A stretch of DNA of 50,130 nt from Tyzzerella sp. UBA1042 (GTDB lineage Bacteria; Bacillota; Clostridia; Lachnospirales; Anaerotignaceae). Position 1 is the first letter of the stretch; every line of letters starts with the position of its first letter. The notes beneath the pieces are model-generated. The model made no database searches, had not been told where the DNA came from, and saw only the letters and a program-made list of their open reading frames with translations. This document shows positions 48,098 to 50,130 of this stretch, piece by piece. Position numbers and translations under genes: made by a program. Where the stretch lies: the NCBI GenBank assembly GCA_002316675.1, contig DCDZ01000066.1, positions 1-50,130 on the forward strand, written 5' to 3'.

Positions 48098-48943
48098 TTA
48101 AATTGTATAAATAATATTATCAATCAATCTGGTTTTTCCAATGTACACAGCAATGGGAATTAATACAGATTTCGTAATTTTCCCTTGGATACTCTGTAAA
48201 TTTTCACTGTCAACAACCTCAGCATAATCTATCTTTGCCAATGGCTCTTGATGAATACAAGAAAGCATTGCCCCTTTCACAAGGGATGCATCCCGCTCGC
48301 CTTTATCCAAAACCTCTTTGGCCATTTGAAGGCTCTTGCTTAAAACAAGGGCGGCCTGCCGTTCCTTCGCAGAAAGATAGGCGTTTCTTGAGCTTTTTGC
48401 CAAGCCATCCCCTTCTCTGATGATGGAGCAAGGAACAACCTCTACATCAAAATTCAAATCCCGCACCATTCTTTTTATGACAGCCACTTGTTGTGCATCC
48501 TTTTGACCAAAGTACGCCTTATCCGGTGTTATAATATTGAAAAACTTTGACACCACAGTGCATACCCCGTCAAAATGACCGGGTCTCTTGCTTCCGCAAA
48601 GTACATCCGTTAAGCCGGAAATGCGGACAGTAGCAGCTTTATCCGAAAAATACATCGTCCCTGCTTCGGGAGCAAAAACCACGTCAATGCCCACTTTTTC
48701 ACAGAGGGCCATGTCTTTTTCCAAATCTCTGGGATATGCATCAAAATCCTCGTTGGGCCCAAACTGTATGGGGTTTACAAAAACACTTGCAACCGTTCTA
48801 TCGTTTTCCGTAACAGCCCGCTCCATCAAGCTTTGGTGTCCCTCATGCAATGCACCCATGGTGGGCACATAGCCTACGGTATGGCCTTCTCTGCGCCACC
48901 CCTTCACGATTTTTCTCATTTCTACTATTGATTTTACCAGCAT
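48098..48943 (-). CDS. panC: Pantothenate synthetase
   Basis: This enzyme links pantoate and beta-alanine using ATP to make pantothenate. The 281-residue size is standard. The ATP site MGALHEGHQSL (HxxH at 33-36) and the second nucleotide motif near IIREGDGLAKSSRNAYLS (KMSKS-like) are intact. The segment YFGQKDAQQ carries the pantoate-binding glutamine. It lies 18 bp after panB in a leftward operon that begins with a DUF2520 gene. No panD is visible, so beta-alanine must come from elsewhere. Confidence 0.96.
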   Translation of the reverse strand: MLVKSIVEMRKIVKGWRREGHTVGYVPTMGALHEGHQSLMERAVTENDRTVASVFVNPIQFGPNEDFDAYPRDLEKDMALCEKVGIDVVFAPEAGTMYFSDKAATVRISGLTDVLCGSKRPGHFDGVCTVVSKFFNIITPDKAYFGQKDAQQVAVIKRMVRDLNFDVEVVPCSIIREGDGLAKSSRNAYLSAKERQAALVLSKSLQMAKEVLDKGERDASLVKGAMLSCIHQEPLAKIDYAEVVDSENLQSIQGKITKSVLIPIAVYIGKTRLIDNIIYTI

Positions 48944-48961
48944 TATTCAATCTCCTATTTT

Positions 48962-49789
48962 TTAATATAGCTTTTTCAACTGTTCTTCATCTATTTTAAA
49001 GCAATGCTTGTCTTCCGGGAACAGGCCTTTTTCAACCTCATCCACATATTTGCCGATTGCTTCTTTCATACTTTCCCCTAAATTTGCATACTGCTTTACA
49101 AATTTGGGAATAAAATTATCAAACATACCAAGCATATCCTGATAAACTAAAATTTGACCGTCACATTCCTTACCGGCGCCAATGCCAATGGTGGGAATAG
49201 AAACCGCTTTTGTGATCAGTTCCGCAACCTTTGCAGGAATACCTTCCAAAACAATGGAAAATGCCCCTGCTTCCTCTAATGCTCTTGCATCGGAAATCAG
49301 CTGCCGTGCCGCTTCCTCACTTTTTCCCTGTACCTTGAAACCGCCGAAAGCATTTACAGATTGGGGTGTTAATCCCAAATGGCCCATAACAGGAATTTGT
49401 GCCTCCACAATTGCCCGCACCTGAGGCAGAACATTCCTGCCCCCTTCCAGCTTCACCGCTTGGGCGCCGCCTTCTTTTACCATGCGCCCCGCATGATAAA
49501 TTGCATCCTGTATACTGGTATGATAGGATAAAAAGGGCATATCGCTGACAATGAGCGCATTTGCAGCACCTCGTTTTACCGCCTTGGTATGATAAATAAT
49601 TTCGTCCACTGTAACCGCCAACGTATCCGGTTCTCCTTTAATTACCATGCCCAAAGAATCTCCAATCAAAATACCATTGACACTGCTTTCGTCAATTATT
49701 TTCGCCATGGAATAATCGTAAGCCGTAAGCATGGATAGTTTTTTCCCCTGATGCTTTGCTTCCCGAAATGTTAAAACCGTATTCTTCAT
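48962..49789 (-). CDS. panB: 3-methyl-2-oxobutanoate hydroxymethyltransferase
   Basis: PanB adds a one-carbon unit from methylene-tetrahydrofolate to 2-ketoisovalerate, giving ketopantoate. The start is at ATG 49789 with GGGAGG upstream (275 residues). The longer frame overlaps the previous gene more. Family motifs include AYDYSMAKIIDESSVNGILIGDSLGMV with the magnesium-binding aspartate, and the glutamate in AGAFSIVLEGIP. The start overlaps the stop of the DUF2520 gene by four bases. Its substrate, 2-ketoisovalerate, is the same branch-point acid used by leuA and made by ilvD in this window. Confidence 0.96.
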   Translation of the reverse strand: MKNTVLTFREAKHQGKKLSMLTAYDYSMAKIIDESSVNGILIGDSLGMVIKGEPDTLAVTVDEIIYHTKAVKRGAANALIVSDMPFLSYHTSIQDAIYHAGRMVKEGGAQAVKLEGGRNVLPQVRAIVEAQIPVMGHLGLTPQSVNAFGGFKVQGKSEEAARQLISDARALEEAGAFSIVLEGIPAKVAELITKAVSIPTIGIGAGKECDGQILVYQDMLGMFDNFIPKFVKQYANLGESMKEAIGKYVDEVEKGLFPEDKHCFKIDEEQLKKLY

Positions 49790-50130
49790 TTTTCCAATCC
49801 TCCCAAACAATGCTCCAGTTTTTCATAGCTGCTCGCCTTTTCCGCCTCCGCCTTTTCCCGGGCCATCTTCAATAAATGAAGGGACAGCTCCTTATAAAGC
49901 GCCGCATCCTCCGGCTTTATCACAGAAAGATGCCGTTTTACTGTTTTCCAGTCTCCTCTTGGTACGGGCCCAGTAAGGGAGGAAAGAAAGCCTTTTTCTT
50001 CAATATTTTGTATGTTGCCCCGAATGAGGGGCATGGCTGCAAGAATTGCTTCCTCTTCTGTTAAGCCGATTTCTTGAAAATAAGAAATCCCGATATGCAA
50101 AAGAGAAAGGGTTAGGTTCGATACAAAGAC
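49786..50130 (-). CDS. DUF2520-domain protein, probably a ketopantoate reductase-type enzyme (partial)
   Basis: The gene runs off the window, and only its C-terminal 114 codons are visible, reading into the edge without a stop. They match the DUF2520 C-terminal helical domain, beginning with an SNL..LL segment, ILAAMPLIRGNIQNIEEKGFLSSLTGPVPRGD and the final helical bundle. Full proteins have an N-terminal NAD(P)-binding Rossmann domain and are often encoded with panB and panC, where they are thought to supply the ketopantoate reductase step. A TTG start at 50100 for a short product is not credible. The overlap with panB implies a tightly coupled pantoate operon. Confidence 0.8.
   Translation of the reverse strand, partial: VFVSNLTLSLLHIGISYFQEIGLTEEEAILAAMPLIRGNIQNIEEKGFLSSLTGPVPRGDWKTVKRHLSVIKPEDAALYKELSLHLLKMAREKAEAEKASSYEKLEHCLGGLEK

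Overview
The window looks like chromosome of an anaerobic, low-to-moderate GC Gram-positive of the class Clostridia, probably a Lachnospiraceae or Anaerotignum-type relative. The signs are GGAGG ribosome sites with frequent TTG/GTG starts, a leucine T-box, a GerM-type sporulation protein, a DacF-type D,D-carboxypeptidase, an ECF transporter and a TRAP transporter. Species cannot be fixed from the sequence alone. I saw no rRNA, tRNA, CRISPR array, transposase or integrase.

Layout. 1-3.1 kb: purA, an ANTAR-type RNA-binding regulator with a degenerate receiver, and a cyclase/formamidase-fold hydrolase. 3.2-10.0 kb: one leftward operon, comEA-like / response regulator / histidine kinase / gerM-like / comEC / holA. 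10.3-13.1 kb: cell-wall genes, a D-Ala-D-Ala carboxypeptidase and an SH3b-NlpC/P60 hydrolase with a strong promoter and a WalR-like box. 13.3-29.4 kb: a metal or metallophore transport island. It holds two YbtPQ-like pairs of half ABC transporters, a complete ECF transporter (S, T and fused A-A) preceded by a five-cysteine small protein, an AraC regulator, a P1B-type ATPase whose CPx motif lacks the proline, a PacL-like one-helix protein, a divergent Fur homologue and a TetR regulator. 29.5-35.3 kb: a TRAP transporter, ilvD and a divergent FCD-GntR regulator. 35.3-40.3 kb: a leucine T-box and leuACDB. 40.4-42.2 kb: a K+/H+ antiporter. 42.4-45.1 kb: a phage-type lysogeny switch (Cro-like, CI-like, ImmA/IrrE) with small phage-like genes and repeated operators. 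45.2-50.1 kb: a chemoreceptor, a membrane-anchored unknown protein, and panC, panB and a DUF2520 protein cut by the window edge.

The most interesting signal is a 16-bp inverted repeat, consensus GTTAG-N6-CTAAC. It occurs five times, all between 16.9 and 28.7 kb, upstream of the ABC pair, the ECF operon, araC, the Fur homologue and the second ABC pair. At several sites it overlaps good promoter elements. It appears to tie the island into one local regulon, most likely under the Fur-like protein or an unseen DtxR-type regulator. Two further regulatory circuits can be read directly: paired GntR operators in the ilvD/gntR divergent promoter region, and TCGCA/TGCGA operators around the phage switch.

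All start sites were re-judged from ribosome-binding sequences, so several CDS are shorter than their longest open frame. Functional names rest on recognised motifs and family memory. No database search was run.
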